DNA of 64,000 nt from Pseudophaeobacter arcticus DSM 23566 (GCF_000473205.1 NZ_KI421507.1:9490-73489), one strand, 5' to 3'. Counted from the stretch's first letter, positions 6,819 through 16,551 are shown. Notes: generated by a model not told the origin, from the sequence alone. Program-made: numbers and translations.

Positions 6819-8576
6819 TCAGGCGAGAACGGGCTGGTCATTTCGGCTGACTTCCAGCGCCAGCAGGATTGAGCGCAGTTGCAGCGGGGTCACCGGCTTT
6901 TGCAGGACCCGGAACCCGGCCTGTTTCGCCTCCTGCTGGATCTGGCCGTTCAAGGAACCCGTCACGATTGCGGTCGGAATGTACTTATCACTGCGATCAG
7001 ATATGGATATTGCCATTGTAATGCCGTCTTGGGCAATACCGTCAACTTCCATTCCGAGTTGATAATCCATCAGTAATAAATCGAAGTGAGTCGGCAGCGG
7101 CTCCTCCGGAGCTTGCGCAAATGTTTGATAACCCCATTTTTGCAACAATGTCGCGACGCTCTGGCGCACGTCCCTATTGTCGTCAATCACCAGAACAGTG
7201 ATGTCATTCGCCGTCTGGCTGGATAAGCTCTCCACAGTCTTTACTGGTGCATTGGAAGGATCAACGAGGACCAGGCCGCCTATCGCGACATGCGTTCCCA
7301 CACCAAAATTTGAGGAGAAGTCTACTTTCAGATCCAGTAAATCGGCGGTGCGTTTTACGATCGACAAACCAAGCCCCAATCCGTCAGAACGGCCATCGGT
7401 ATGTTCAAAAGCGTGCGATTTACCCCTGACAAACTCCTCGAAAATGCTCTCCAGTTGATCTTCGGGCACGCCCACCCCCTGATCCAGCGCATGGATTGTG
7501 GCGTTGTTCCCCTTGATACGTGCCCCTAGCAGGATTTTGGCGCCCGGCCCATATTTGACAGCATTTGAAACCAAGTTTTGAATGATGGAAGATAAGAGCG
7601 CCATGTCCGTTTCCACCCATAGAGAGGTCTCGATAAACTTTAATGTGCAGCCATTTTGTTCGGCGCTTGGGCGCGCCTGCCGCACACTCTGGGCCAACAC
7701 TTCATTGAGTGGAAATCGGGTGATTTCAGGAGTCAATCCGCCGGCATCGATCGTGGTTATATTCAAAAGGGTTTTGAAAAGCCGCGCCAGATTATCGACC
7801 GAGATGCGGATCGTTGCCAACATCTCGCGTCCTTGACTATCAAGCTTTTGGTCGCGCAGGCATTCTGCCAATAATCCGATGGCGTGGATGGGTTGGCGAA
7901 GGTCATGATTGGCCTGTGCCAGAAACTGTGTTTTCGATGCGTTGGCGCGCTGCGCCTCCAGCGCTGCTGCCTCGAACTTCACTGCAAGCTCCAGATTCTC
8001 CAATTTGGTGGCCAGGTATTCAGACAGGCCTTTTGAAGTGTCGTGTGCGAGGCCGCACATCATAGCGATGAAGATCAGCACCAACATTCCGAGCAGGATA
8101 AAATCACCGCCCAGCATGAAGATGCGCGCCGCCAACAAGCCGACAAAAGGGATCCCGTAAAGATAGAAAGAATGTTCAAAAATGCTCAATGAGCGTGAAG
8201 CAGCGGCAGATGCTCCTGCGACAATGGCCATCTGCATGGAAAAATGTGCCGGGTCCTGGACATCGAGACCAAAAAAGACAAACAGCCCCCAACTCAGCCC
8301 GACGGCAAAAAATAAAGCAAATAGACGGCGTCGCCATTTACCAAGGTCGATTTGAGAGTCTTCTATATTTTCCGCTTGTTTTCCAAGGCGGTAAAGCAGT
8401 GTCGGCGTGAGAAATATCTCCCATATGCCCCAGGATACAAGCCAGGGCATGGCAAGCACGTCCGAGGCGAGATAGATGAGGATGCTGGCCGATGCGATAT
8501 GGCCAAGCAAAATTCTCTTTGGTGCGCGCGAAAACAGCTTGGCTCGATCAAGCTGAAAGTCAGTCTGAAAATTCAT
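6819..8576 (-). CDS. Membrane hybrid sensor histidine kinase with C-terminal receiver
   Basis: In this 585-residue protein, residues 20-175 contain five to six hydrophobic segments forming a membrane sensor with no large periplasmic domain. A short coiled linker (185-215) leads to a HisKA domain with H224 in ANHDLRQPIHAIG. This 'HDLRQP' type of H-box often pairs with LuxR-type regulators. The ATPase domain follows with NLVSNAVKYG and DGLGLGLSIVK. A receiver domain (about 460-580) has VIDDNRD, the acceptor Asp in LLLMDYQLG and the late Lys in LQKPVTP. The gene is convergent with the response regulator across the small secreted gene and divergent from the 110-aa secreted gene. Its promoter region carries box 3. 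Confidence 0.9.
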   Translation of the reverse strand: MNFQTDFQLDRAKLFSRAPKRILLGHIASASILIYLASDVLAMPWLVSWGIWEIFLTPTLLYRLGKQAENIEDSQIDLGKWRRRLFALFFAVGLSWGLFVFFGLDVQDPAHFSMQMAIVAGASAAASRSLSIFEHSFYLYGIPFVGLLAARIFMLGGDFILLGMLVLIFIAMMCGLAHDTSKGLSEYLATKLENLELAVKFEAAALEAQRANASKTQFLAQANHDLRQPIHAIGLLAECLRDQKLDSQGREMLATIRISVDNLARLFKTLLNITTIDAGGLTPEITRFPLNEVLAQSVRQARPSAEQNGCTLKFIETSLWVETDMALLSSIIQNLVSNAVKYGPGAKILLGARIKGNNATIHALDQGVGVPEDQLESIFEEFVRGKSHAFEHTDGRSDGLGLGLSIVKRTADLLDLKVDFSSNFGVGTHVAIGGLVLVDPSNAPVKTVESLSSQTANDITVLVIDDNRDVRQSVATLLQKWGYQTFAQAPEEPLPTHFDLLLMDYQLGMEVDGIAQDGITMAISISDRSDKYIPTAIVTGSLNGQIQQEAKQAGFRVLQKPVTPLQLRSILLALEVSRNDQPVLA

Positions 8577-8616
8577 TTTTGCCCCACCCTCAGCGTGTTT
8601 TTCGACACGTCCTTGT

Positions 8617-8630
8617 CAGTACATCTGTAC
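8617..8630 (+). promoter_or_regulatory. Operator box 3 in the divergent kinase/secreted-protein promoter
   Basis: CAGTACATCTGTAC lies 41 bp from the kinase start (minus strand) and 98 bp from the secreted-protein start (plus strand). The inner GTACA-TC-TGTAC is palindromic. A TACTAAAT that could be a -10 follows 15 bases after the 12-mer on the plus strand. Confidence 0.7.
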
Positions 8631-8727
8631 CAATTGCGTTTCGTACTAAATTGACCACAATCGAGGCCGAATAAATAGTCCTCGTGGGAGCGGGGCATCA
8701 TAGTCACCCTTTTTGAAAGACGATTCA

Positions 8728-9060
8728 ATGAACAAGTCACGATTTGCAATGATCACCTCGGCACTAACCATCGGCCTGATTTCGGCGGCACCTGGTTCCG
8801 CAACCGAACTGGACATGGCCATAGAGGGCGGCAACTTTTCTGTGTGGTCAACCATGTCCGAGTGCGTTGCCGATGCGCCAAGAAGTGACTGTGTCTTATA
8901 TGTCAAGTCCGCCTGTGGCTGGCAAGTTTACGCAGCAGATTATGTCCGCAGAGATGTTACAAGATTTTATGAAAGTGGAGGAAGTGTAGAATTGAACACA
9001 ATCAAGTATGTTTCAGGTCAACGTTACTTTGATAAACATTTTTGCACACTTAAAAAGTGA
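8728..9060 (+). CDS. Secreted protein of unknown function (110 aa)
   Basis: A signal peptide (MNKSRFAMITSALTIGLISA, cleavage near GSA) precedes a mature part of about 85 residues with four cysteines (SECVAD, SDCVLY, SACGWQ, HFCTLK), likely two disulfides. The ATG at 8728 is preferred over an upstream TTG in frame because the signal sequence then begins normally. I do not recognise the family. It leads a three-gene run (8728-10160) divergent from the sensor kinase and downstream of box 3, so regulation by the neighbouring two-component system is likely. Confidence 0.75.
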   Translation: MNKSRFAMITSALTIGLISAAPGSATELDMAIEGGNFSVWSTMSECVADAPRSDCVLYVKSACGWQVYAADYVRRDVTRFYESGGSVELNTIKYVSGQRYFDKHFCTLKK

Positions 9061-9111
9061 TCGTCCTGGTTTTGGAAAAGATACCTATAAATATCCAGAA
9101 ACACGGTTTGA

Positions 9112-9660
9112 ATGATGGCGAATACAATAAGCTTTACAGTTGGTTTGCTCGCCTTGTTGGCGAGTTCTACACCGATATTAGCGGATTCCGAACCTACATC
9201 ACCGGACGAATGGCAGATACTGATCGGCACAACCGATGCAGGGTTGGATTACGCCAGAATCTGGATTGAGGAACCCGAATATCGTCTTGAACTATCCTGC
9301 GACACGCGTGATGAAAGCCAGATGTTTTATAAGCAGGTGTATTTTAAGCTGTTTGTGCCTTCGCTACCCGACCTGTTCGCCCAGGGCGATATGGAAGCAA
9401 ATCTCACGCTCTTTTTTGCGTTGCCGGGTGGCGGCGTGTACAAGGACATCATTTTAGCTCACTATTATGATGGTGGCCCCAGCGATCAGGCATGGCTTGG
9501 CATATTTCCGGCGCGTTATTCAACACTGAACGTCATGGCGGGTGCCGACACAATTCAACTCCTTAATCCTGAAGGAACACCGATTTTCACCCTGCCGACG
9601 ATGGGTGCCGCAGATGGCGTTGCCGCAATTCGTGAGCAATGTAAGATCGGCTTGGTGTGA
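9112..9660 (+). CDS. Periplasmic protein of unknown function (182 aa)
   Basis: The signal peptide spans residues 1-24 (hydrophobic core SFTVGLLALLASSTPI, cleavage after ILA). The mature domain has two widely spaced cysteines (ELSCDTRD and REQCKIG) and alternates beta-type hydrophobic residues. No catalytic motif is visible and I do not recognise the family. The stop overlaps the next start (GTGA), which implies coupled translation with the membrane protein downstream. It is probably the second gene of the unit that starts at 8728. Confidence 0.75.
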   Translation: MMANTISFTVGLLALLASSTPILADSEPTSPDEWQILIGTTDAGLDYARIWIEEPEYRLELSCDTRDESQMFYKQVYFKLFVPSLPDLFAQGDMEANLTLFFALPGGGVYKDIILAHYYDGGPSDQAWLGIFPARYSTLNVMAGADTIQLLNPEGTPIFTLPTMGAADGVAAIREQCKIGLV

Positions 9661-10160
9661 ACATTATGCTCCAGATTCGCAAATGCGGGAAATGCGCTGA
9701 ACCTGCATTGATGCCGGTCAAGCGCCATATGCAAATCTATAACAGCGTCACCACCTGCAAATGCGAGCGTTGCGGCAATGAGGTTGAGATCATCCCACTG
9801 GCCAGTACCGGCGTGCTGGTCACAATCGGGCTGTTGGTGATGGCTTTCTGGGGCGTGGTCCTGTTTGGCGACGGCGCACATGTCGGCATGATCGGCTCCG
9901 CCCTGTACGCCCTTGCAGGGCTGGGCCTGTTGTTCACGGTCGTATCCAACTTACGGCCTCACTGGAAAAATCCGATCACGGACAGATGCGAGGTGGCGGA
10001 TATCGCACCGGATTGCTCTGAAAATCACAGTGCCAAATCCCCCCTCCTCTGGCTCGAGAAACGGGGCTTCATCGCCGGACTTATTGGCCCGCTCTTCGTC
10101 ATTGGCCTCGTCCTGGGGCTAGCCACCCTTATCGGCTATGTCTCATTCACCTATTTTTGA
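9657..10160 (+). CDS. Zinc-ribbon membrane protein of unknown function
   Basis: The 167-residue protein begins at a GTG overlapping the previous stop; an ATG three codons later is the alternative. The N-terminus has two CxxC knuckles (CGKC at about 10-13 and CERC at about 36-39) that look like a rubredoxin-type zinc ribbon. Three to four membrane segments follow (about 50-70, 75-95, 140-165). Such proteins are small membrane adaptors of unknown role. It is the last gene of the 8728-10160 run and box 4 lies 35 bp after its stop. Confidence 0.72.
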   Translation: MNIMLQIRKCGKCAEPALMPVKRHMQIYNSVTTCKCERCGNEVEIIPLASTGVLVTIGLLVMAFWGVVLFGDGAHVGMIGSALYALAGLGLLFTVVSNLRPHWKNPITDRCEVADIAPDCSENHSAKSPLLWLEKRGFIAGLIGPLFVIGLVLGLATLIGYVSFTYF

Positions 10161-10194
10161 AAGTGGAATTTGGTTGCTCGCAAGAGCCGACAAA

Positions 10195-10207
10195 CAGTAC
10201 ATCTGTA
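10195..10207 (+). promoter_or_regulatory. Operator box 4, no obvious target gene
   Basis: CAGTACATCTGTA repeats the shared 12-mer on the plus strand. A TTTAAAT that could be a -10 begins 14 bases after it, nearly the same spacing as at box 3. No convincing protein gene follows. Confidence 0.65.
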
Positions 10208-10847
10208 TTAGTTGTCCAAGTTTAAATGGCGCGAGTTGTAAGGTATTCGGGAAGTTTTGCGACACAGAATATTACTGTGGCTGACGCCCTTCGAGTAAGA
10301 TCAGCGCGGCCATTGGTTATCGCGGAACAAAGGTCGGCTTCGTCCCGCTCTGCCGACCTTGACCTCCTGCCTCAGTCCCGGTTTGGTGTGCTGGTGCGGA
10401 GAACAGCCCCAAGCAGACATGGTCATCCGGCAGGGAGGGCGGGTTCCGGCCATTCGCCGCAACTGCGAGAGGCTCGTGTCAGAGAAGAACAAGCGGCCAT
10501 TCACCGCCCCATTGATCATTGCGTCGATGCTGCACTATGCATCAAGGTCAGCAAAGCGCAGGTAGCGCGCTTTGCAAAGTCCGCCTTTCGTCCTGGGAAC
10601 ACAGCCCTCAACCGCTGCACTGCCGCGTAAGAAGCGGTCGTTGATGAGAGTTGCATCGAAATTTTAGGCTCGGAGGTCGGCAGAGCAGCCTTTCGCCGCA
10701 CGTGCCGCCTGAGATGCACGATCTGCTAAGGGTTATCTCAACTCCCAGCCCACTGTCACGTCGGAAGCGGTTGTAAGTATGCAGTGCAGTGAAACCTCGG
10801 CTAGAAAGTGTGCAACTGGCGCCTATAAAAAATTGAGGCAGAAGGCA
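10208..10847. other. Non-coding stretch with a perfect inverted repeat
   Basis: No reading frame here has believable protein sequence. At 10330-10360 a 9-base perfect inverted repeat (AAGGTCGGC / GCCGACCTT, 13-base loop) could fold as an RNA hairpin. The remainder looks like decayed intergenic DNA of the sort also present at 13.5, 14.7 and 53.1 kb. Confidence 0.5.
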
Positions 10848-12224
10848 TCAGGTCCCAAACACCGAAGCTTTATCTTGGTCATGGTTGTTTTCAAACCCAA
10901 TAGTCGACAACGAAACGACATTGTGAGGCTGAGTTTCGAACTTATCAACTTGTTGCGCCAACTCCGTCGCATCATTGGCCAAAATTTGGCTAGCTGCGGT
11001 AGTTTCCTCCACCATTGCAGCATTTTGTTGTGTCACAGCATCCAGTTGGCTCACACCAGTATTAATCTCCTCCAACGTTATCGATTGCTCATGTGCCCCT
11101 CGAGCAATTTCAGTGACGTGCCCGGAAATATTTCCAACATTCTCAATAATTGAACTAAGCTCCACTCCAGCTTGCCCTACCAGCTCAACCCCCTTGGATA
11201 CATGATTTGAGCTCTCCGAAATCAGCCCCTTGATTTCTCCGGCAGCCTCTGTTGAACGCTGAGCAAGGGCTCTAACCTCCGAGGCCACGACCGCAAACCC
11301 CCTTCCAGCTTCACCAGCCCTAGCAGCTTCGACCCCAGCGTTTAGAGCAAGTAGATTGGTCTGAAACGAGATGTCATCAATGACAGAAATAATGTGGGAA
11401 ATTTTGTCCGAAGACTCTTGAATGTGATCCATGGCCAAGATCGCGTCTTGCACAACTTGATTGCTTCCTTGGGCCGCAGCTCTGGCGCTCGCAACAATTT
11501 CTTCTACTTGTTGCGCCCCTTCAGCAGCAGAACGCACTGTTGCTGTAAGTTCTTCAATCGCAGCTGCAGTTTGTTCCAGTGTTGCAGCTTGGGTTTCTGT
11601 ACGGTTAGACAATTCAGACGTCGAACTGTTGATCTCTTGTGCTGTTGATGAGACCGTACTTGACACTATCTTGACAGACTCCATAGCCATCGAGAGCTTT
11701 TCCATAGCTTGGTTTAGGGATTGGCCTAGTACACTTAAATCTTCGATTTTGGAGATTTGAACTCGTTGCGCGAGGTTTCCGCTAGCCATCTCTGTTAAAC
11801 TGCTCGCGATATCATCTGTGTCCTTCCGGCGTTGAGTGACGTCGGTTGCGATTTTTATGATTTTCTTGACCTTATTTTCAGAATCGAACACCGGCGCGTA
11901 CGTTGCCTGGATCCAGATTTCAGAACCACTCTTTGTTAGCCTCGGAAACTGATCAGTGAAGAACTTGCCGGAGCCCAGGTCCTCCCAGAATGCTCTATAG
12001 GCTGCTGTTTTTACGTAATCCTTATCGACAAACATAGAATGATGCTGCCCAACAATCTCATTGAGATTATACTCTAGCGCCGAAAGAAAGTTCTCGTTGG
12101 CTTTTAAGATTGTTCCATCAGGCTCGAACTCAATAACGGCTTGTGTTCGATCAATGACATCCATGAATGCCTGTTTTTCAGCCAGCTCTGTCACAAGAGC
12201 GCGACGTCCTGAAGTAAATAACAT
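10848..12224 (-). CDS. Soluble PAS-containing methyl-accepting chemotaxis protein
   Basis: In this 458-residue protein, residues about 15-135 are a PAS domain with a following PAC segment ([20 protein letters not shown] to [11 protein letters not shown]), so it probably senses redox state or a small ligand in the cytoplasm. A short HAMP-like linker (about 145-190) leads to the MCP signalling hairpin, with the hallmark tip [20 protein letters not shown] and [18 protein letters not shown] at about 290-325. There is no membrane segment. It would act on CheA/CheW, but no che gene is nearby, so it is an orphan receptor. Confidence 0.9.
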   Translation of the reverse strand: MLFTSGRRALVTELAEKQAFMDVIDRTQAVIEFEPDGTILKANENFLSALEYNLNEIVGQHHSMFVDKDYVKTAAYRAFWEDLGSGKFFTDQFPRLTKSGSEIWIQATYAPVFDSENKVKKIIKIATDVTQRRKDTDDIASSLTEMASGNLAQRVQISKIEDLSVLGQSLNQAMEKLSMAMESVKIVSSTVSSTAQEINSSTSELSNRTETQAATLEQTAAAIEELTATVRSAAEGAQQVEEIVASARAAAQGSNQVVQDAILAMDHIQESSDKISHIISVIDDISFQTNLLALNAGVEAARAGEAGRGFAVVASEVRALAQRSTEAAGEIKGLISESSNHVSKGVELVGQAGVELSSIIENVGNISGHVTEIARGAHEQSITLEEINTGVSQLDAVTQQNAAMVEETTAASQILANDATELAQQVDKFETQPHNVVSLSTIGFENNHDQDKASVFGT

Positions 12225-12729
12225 GTTTTCTCACCTAGTTGGTCGAATTCGTTAAAGATGAGTGATTTTGGCGCTTCAGGGTTGATAAAATGAAAACTTC
12301 AAAAACTTCACCTTTTGGTTGATTCTTCGACCTTATTTCTGGATTTAGATGTCATTTTGAAACTAAAAAGCAACTTTGAGCAGAAAGGGTTCTTGAAGGA
12401 ACTGATTCCTAACTGCGAATCATCTTGCACAAACGAAAGAGGCATTTTTGCAGCCCCCTGCCTGAGTATAGTGGATTTTTATTCAGCCACGGCGCCGCAG
12501 TGAAGGTCTGGGCTCACTGCCGACATTGAGGGCAAAAAGCCGTATTTGACAGCTTGAATGTCTGGTTCCGCGAAGTCGAGGCGCGGTTTGTGCATGTGCA
12601 GCCACAACAACCAACCTCGCTTCGCACCCGTCATTTTGGGCTGGTTGCCGTCATCCGCACATGAGACCTAAACTAGCGTTGCACGCGTAATAGGCCGCTA
12701 GCGTTTCCTGGCGGACCGGCACCATGAAT
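12225..12729. other. Non-coding stretch, nothing recognised
   Basis: About 500 bp between the chemoreceptor start and the next minus-strand stop. It is AT-richer near the chemoreceptor promoter (12240-12480). I see no gene, RNA or repeat that can be supported. Confidence 0.4.
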
Positions 12730-13437
12730 TTATGATAGACTTTTGATTATATCCGCGCCAAGTGAACGAGTATTCTTCATGTTCCCAGATCCATTCAGGA
12801 TATCGACCCCAACTTGCTTTGCAATGTCCCGAAGAATTGGCCTTGTCACTTCCTGAACCATCCCATCTGTCTCCACCAAAATAGAACCGTTCTCATACTG
12901 AACTATCCGGTGAGATTTGAAACTTGCACTTCCGGTCTCTTTAAGTCGTTTGAGCTCTGGAACAGATAAACGTTGGCGTCCTGTGTTAAGCGCCTGCTCT
13001 GTACTTTCTTCCGCCCGCCAGCCGCTGATAGGTACAGTATATGTACCATCTCCGTTTACACCTCTCTTGCGGATTTCCTCTGCGGGGCAGTCAAGTATTT
13101 CTTCAATAGAAACTGCATCATCTTCAACCACCAGTCGGAGGATAATCACGCGCTGCACAATTTCGAAAGTGCTGGTACGAAACTTTACATGATTCGAACT
13201 GGTGACCGTTTTGACCGAAATGTATTCTCCCTCAAGTGACACGACATCGTAGCCACGTTGGTTTGTGGCCAAGGCCATTTGCCCCCGCGTCACCATTGCC
13301 GCGTAAAGTTCTCCGATCCTGCCCGTCAAGTGGCCCAACTCACCTGGAGGGACGCCCCAACCGATTTCTTTTTCAAACCACTCAAGAGCCTGTCCAAGTG
13401 AACGAATTATTTGGGTTTGTGAAAGCGTTTGAGACAT
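12730..13437 (-). CDS. DUF6998-like protein, possible PD-(D/E)XK-type fold
   Basis: This 235-residue protein starts at the ATG giving MSQTLSQTQI; a slightly longer form from 13455 is possible. Residues about 40-85 read GRIGELYAAMVTRGQMAL, then NQRGYDVVSLEGEYISVKTV. The spacing of E (GELYA), D (GYDVV) and a final K (SVKT) resembles the E...D...x-K core seen in DUF6998 and related restriction-endonuclease-like folds. It stands alone, without a methylase or helicase neighbour, so no defence role is claimed. The fold assignment is inference. Confidence 0.6.
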   Translation of the reverse strand: MSQTLSQTQIIRSLGQALEWFEKEIGWGVPPGELGHLTGRIGELYAAMVTRGQMALATNQRGYDVVSLEGEYISVKTVTSSNHVKFRTSTFEIVQRVIILRLVVEDDAVSIEEILDCPAEEIRKRGVNGDGTYTVPISGWRAEESTEQALNTGRQRLSVPELKRLKETGSASFKSHRIVQYENGSILVETDGMVQEVTRPILRDIAKQVGVDILNGSGNMKNTRSLGADIIKSLS

Positions 13438-13918
13438 AATTTTCCATACCGGCAATTGTTCATCGAATCGTTGAGAATATCCATGAACTTTTTTTGGTCA
13501 CAAGGTCAACTTGCCCTCGTTTACTGACCAAGGTTGGCCGGTGCAGCATCACCTTGGTCATCTGAACAGTTCGAAGGTCCGCTCTCCGAAAATCGTTCGT
13601 GATTGCAGCATGCCTTTGCTGCACCTCGCATGAATGTCGTGATTGGGCTGACAGCAGTCAACCAGGTGTGCCGATAAGACCGGCGACAGAGTGTTCAGGG
13701 TGCAAACCACGCGCTGCACCGCCGCAAGTCCGTTGTGAACCCTCAGTAACGGATGCTGCAGTTTGCATGAATGTCGGCTGACGAAGGGCAACCAAAAACC
13801 TTCAACAACCACTTGGGTTTTGAACTGGGTTTTTGGCAGCGGAAAACTGGTCCCTTTTCAGCCGTTCCAAAAAGGAGGGTTATTGGAACAGGTGCGAAAG
13901 CTTGGTCGGAGACTTTGG
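13438..13918. other. Non-coding stretch with inverted repeat
   Basis: No gene is supported. A perfect 10-base inverted repeat (TGACCAAGGT at 13525-13534 and ACCTTGGTCA at 13551-13560) could form a hairpin. The following 250 bp are typical of decayed intergenic repeat DNA in this window. Confidence 0.45.
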
Positions 13919-14563
13919 CTAGTCCACGACACGTAGCTCGTCATAAGAGATGGCAACGTGCTTTTTGAACCCATCACGTTCACTTAGGCGACGATAATAG
14001 CTCTCGATATTTGGGAAGCTCGTTCTTTCGATCTCGATGTCAAAATATCTATAGAGCAAATGTCCAAACTGAATATCCGCGAGCGATAAATTTGACGAGA
14101 CTAGAAACGACTGCTTCCCGAGCTGCGTCTCAGCAACAGCTAGAAAGCCATTTAATACGGAGATTGCCTGCTCGATGCCTTCGGGGTCTTGCCTTGATGG
14201 TGCGGTGCGGACAACGCGCCAAAAAACTGGGGCCGTGAATTTGAGTGCGACGTTGATTTTGGCCCATTCGGCCCATTTATCCACTTCTGCCCGTTCTTCC
14301 ACGTCCTTGGGCCAGAAGGCATCACCAGCATACTTTTCGGCCAAATAGCGAAGAATCGCGCCCGTTTCCCAAATCGGTCTGTTTTCGCCGTCTTGCAGAA
14401 CCGGAACAGTGCCATTTGGGTTCATCGCCAAAAAGTCTGGCGTATCGTTGCCCCCATAGATGAAACCAGCGTCTTGCCTTTGGTGAGGCAGAGCCAGTTC
14501 TTCTATCGCCCACATCAATGCTTGAACATTTGATGAAGATGCACGTCCCCAAATCTTAATCAC
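13919..14563 (-). CDS. Glutathione S-transferase family protein
   Basis: This 214-residue protein has normal GST length. The N-terminal thioredoxin-like domain (1-80) has the serine-rich start GRASSSNVQALMW, where one serine is the probable catalytic residue. It also has the cis-proline segment NPNGTVPVLQDG and the glutathione-binding W-E-T-G-A-I-L-R-YLAEKY. The all-helical C-terminal domain includes NLSLADIQFGHLLYRYFDI, with the conserved Asp of the hydrophobic staple. It probably conjugates glutathione to small electrophiles in the cytosol; the substrate is unknown. It is a single gene between two repeat-rich gaps. Confidence 0.88.
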   Translation of the reverse strand: MIKIWGRASSSNVQALMWAIEELALPHQRQDAGFIYGGNDTPDFLAMNPNGTVPVLQDGENRPIWETGAILRYLAEKYAGDAFWPKDVEERAEVDKWAEWAKINVALKFTAPVFWRVVRTAPSRQDPEGIEQAISVLNGFLAVAETQLGKQSFLVSSNLSLADIQFGHLLYRYFDIEIERTSFPNIESYYRRLSERDGFKKHVAISYDELRVVD

Positions 14564-15100
14564 CGTTTAGGTCTCCTGAAAATTTGGTGGATTCTGAGGT
14601 ATTTTCTGGAATTACACAAGCTTGGCGAAGGGGTTCAATAGCGCGCAGCAGTCATTCACTGCACCAGCATAATGTGCCAAAAACCACCGTTTGTTGAACT
14701 GTTCACCGAACCGGACATTGATGCACGTGCAGTGAAGGTCGGGAAAGTCCGCAGGGTGTGAGTTCACTGCGCCATTGATTTTGCAGCTGCAGCGAAAGTC
14801 CGGAATGACGGGCTGCACCGCAGCGGAGGTGGGGCCCGGCCAATGGCCTCTGTGGGTGGCTCCTGCATTGCAAGCGTTTTCTGTCGGTATTTGCGGTCAT
14901 TTTCGTCAGTACTGTCGTCTGTCCGGCCTGTTTATGTTTTGGCATTGCCTCCACTGGCCCTAATGAATTCCGCGAGCGAGGTTCCAATCGGCTTATCGAC
15001 CTCAGAGGGCCGCAGCCATTCCCGGAGTGTCCTTGCTCTTGGTTGACTTAAGTCCGCATCATTACTTCAACGTCTTGCATCTGGTAGGCAGTCGGCGCGG
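14564..15100. other. Non-coding stretch with a dispersed repeat unit
   Basis: No gene is supported. Positions 14804-14825 match 53066-53087 in 21 of 22 bases (core GACGGG, then GCACCGCAGCG). The unit is therefore one of a dispersed family in this genome. Confidence 0.45.
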
Positions 15101-16146
15101 TTAGAACGCGGGCTGCCTGTATTCCTGTTTCTTTGTGAGCATCGCCCAGATGGAACGCGCTGCCTTGTTCGCCATCGCGACGGTTGCCAGCCGGAACGGT
15201 TTCTCCGCGATGATCTTCGCCGTCCACAGATCGACTTTTTCAGGTGAGCGCTTCGCCATTACGGCGCGAGACGTCATGCCCACGACCAGAAGCTTGCGAA
15301 TGTAGCGGTCGCCAGCCTTTGTGATCTTGCCCAATCGCTCCTTGCCGCCGCTGGATTTGTTGAGCGGGGTCAGCCCCAGCCAAGCCGCTAGATCGCGCCC
15401 GGTGCGGAATTGTTTTGCGTCCCCGATCGTAGCGACAATGGCCGATGCTGTTATTGGCCCAATTCCTGGCATGCGCATCAATCTGCGCGCATTAGCATTT
15501 AGCAGAGCATGTTGCTCGATCATCTTGGAATAGCCAGAGATGCGTTCGTTCAGGCCGATGAATTGGTAGCACTGTATCCCGAGCATCCCGTTCGCGATCT
15601 CAGGCATGTCCGGGTGATCACCGTCAAGGTGGCGCTTCGCAAAGGCCGTTACCGCTTCGATCCCGATAGGCAAGATATGCCCGAACTCGCGCAACAGGCT
15701 GCGGATCATATTGGCCAGCTGGGTGCGCTGCCGGACTGCCAGATCCCGCGTGCGGTGGATCGATAGAATAGCCTGTTGATCCTCGGTCTTGATCTCGACA
15801 AAGCGCATCGTCGGGCGCCTGACGGCTTCGCAAATTGCCTCCGCGTCCACCGCATCTGTCTTTCCGCGTTTGACATAAGGCTTTACATAGTTCGCAGGCA
15901 TCAACCTGACATCGTGACCAAGTTTGCGCAGTGTGCGCCCCCAATGGTGCGCTGATCCACAGGCCTCCATTCCGACCATACAAGGCGACAGCGATCACGG
16001 CGATCGCATGTCGCTTCCGAAGCAGCCGAAACCCATGCTTCGCACGCTTGATCGCCTTGTTGAAGATCACGCGACCCATTCTCGGAAATACCGTGAACTT
16101 GAAAAACATCCTTGGCCAAATCTAGGCCGACTGTCTTAACTGTCAT
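15101..16146 (-). mobile_element. IS110-family transposase, frameshifted
   Basis: Reading leftwards from 16146 the protein starts MTVKTVGLDLAKDVFQVHG, the N-terminal DEDD-type catalytic start of IS110 transposases. After ENG the frame shifts by one base (the continuation RVIFNKAIKRAKHG is in the next frame). It shifts again before CMVGMEACGSAHHWGR, from where the rest to 15101 is intact. That part includes the C-terminal Transposase_20 region MPGIGPITASAIVATIGDAK and KERLGKITKAGDRY. At least two frameshifts make it non-functional as read. A 10-base inverted repeat lies just upstream at 16148-16221. Confidence 0.85.
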
Positions 16147-16147
16147 T

Positions 16148-16221
16148 GGGTGGCTCCTTTCCTAGCAGTTGATGATAATTGCACTTTGGCACATTCGATG
16201 CCGGTGGAGCAGGAGCCACCC
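16148..16221. repeat. Inverted repeat at the 5' end of the IS110 copy
   Basis: GGGTGGCTCC (16148-16157) and GGAGCCACCC (16212-16221) form a perfect 10-base inverted repeat separated by 54 bases, immediately upstream of the transposase start. It probably belongs to the IS end. Confidence 0.6.
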
Positions 16222-16551
16222 ACCTCATCCGGTATGGGCCGTTCCCCCCTTCAAGGTGACGCACTGACCACGACTTTGCAAACTACGCTATCGTGCGCTT
16301 TGCCGCCATTCGCAGCTTGTGCAGCTGCGGGCAGTACCTCGCTCGACCTGTATGGGTGGCACCGCCGATGGCCCTCTAAGTTTCGCGGAGAATATTGAGC
16401 ATCTGTCTGACGGAGAAATATGTAAGATGCCAAAATGGTTGGCATTGGAATGTGCCAGAATAGTTGGGGTGTGCGCTCTAACTACTTGTTTTCGTTCGAG
16501 TGGATTTTGACCGTTTTGGAGAAATGTTCTTTTTATATCAGCATATTGACG

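Noticed and set aside
10226..10630. Open frame of 134 codons after box 4
   Set aside because: Amino-acid composition is Arg/Ser/Ala-rich without pattern, and the frame crosses a perfect hairpin. No ribosome site or recognisable domain is present.
12730..13437. Restriction endonuclease of a defence system
   Set aside because: Only a loose E...D...K pattern is present and no methylase, helicase or other defence gene is adjacent.
10441..14860. CRISPR-like spacing of short similar sequences
   Set aside because: Similar words recur in the intergenic gaps but without constant repeat length, regular spacing or nearby cas genes.
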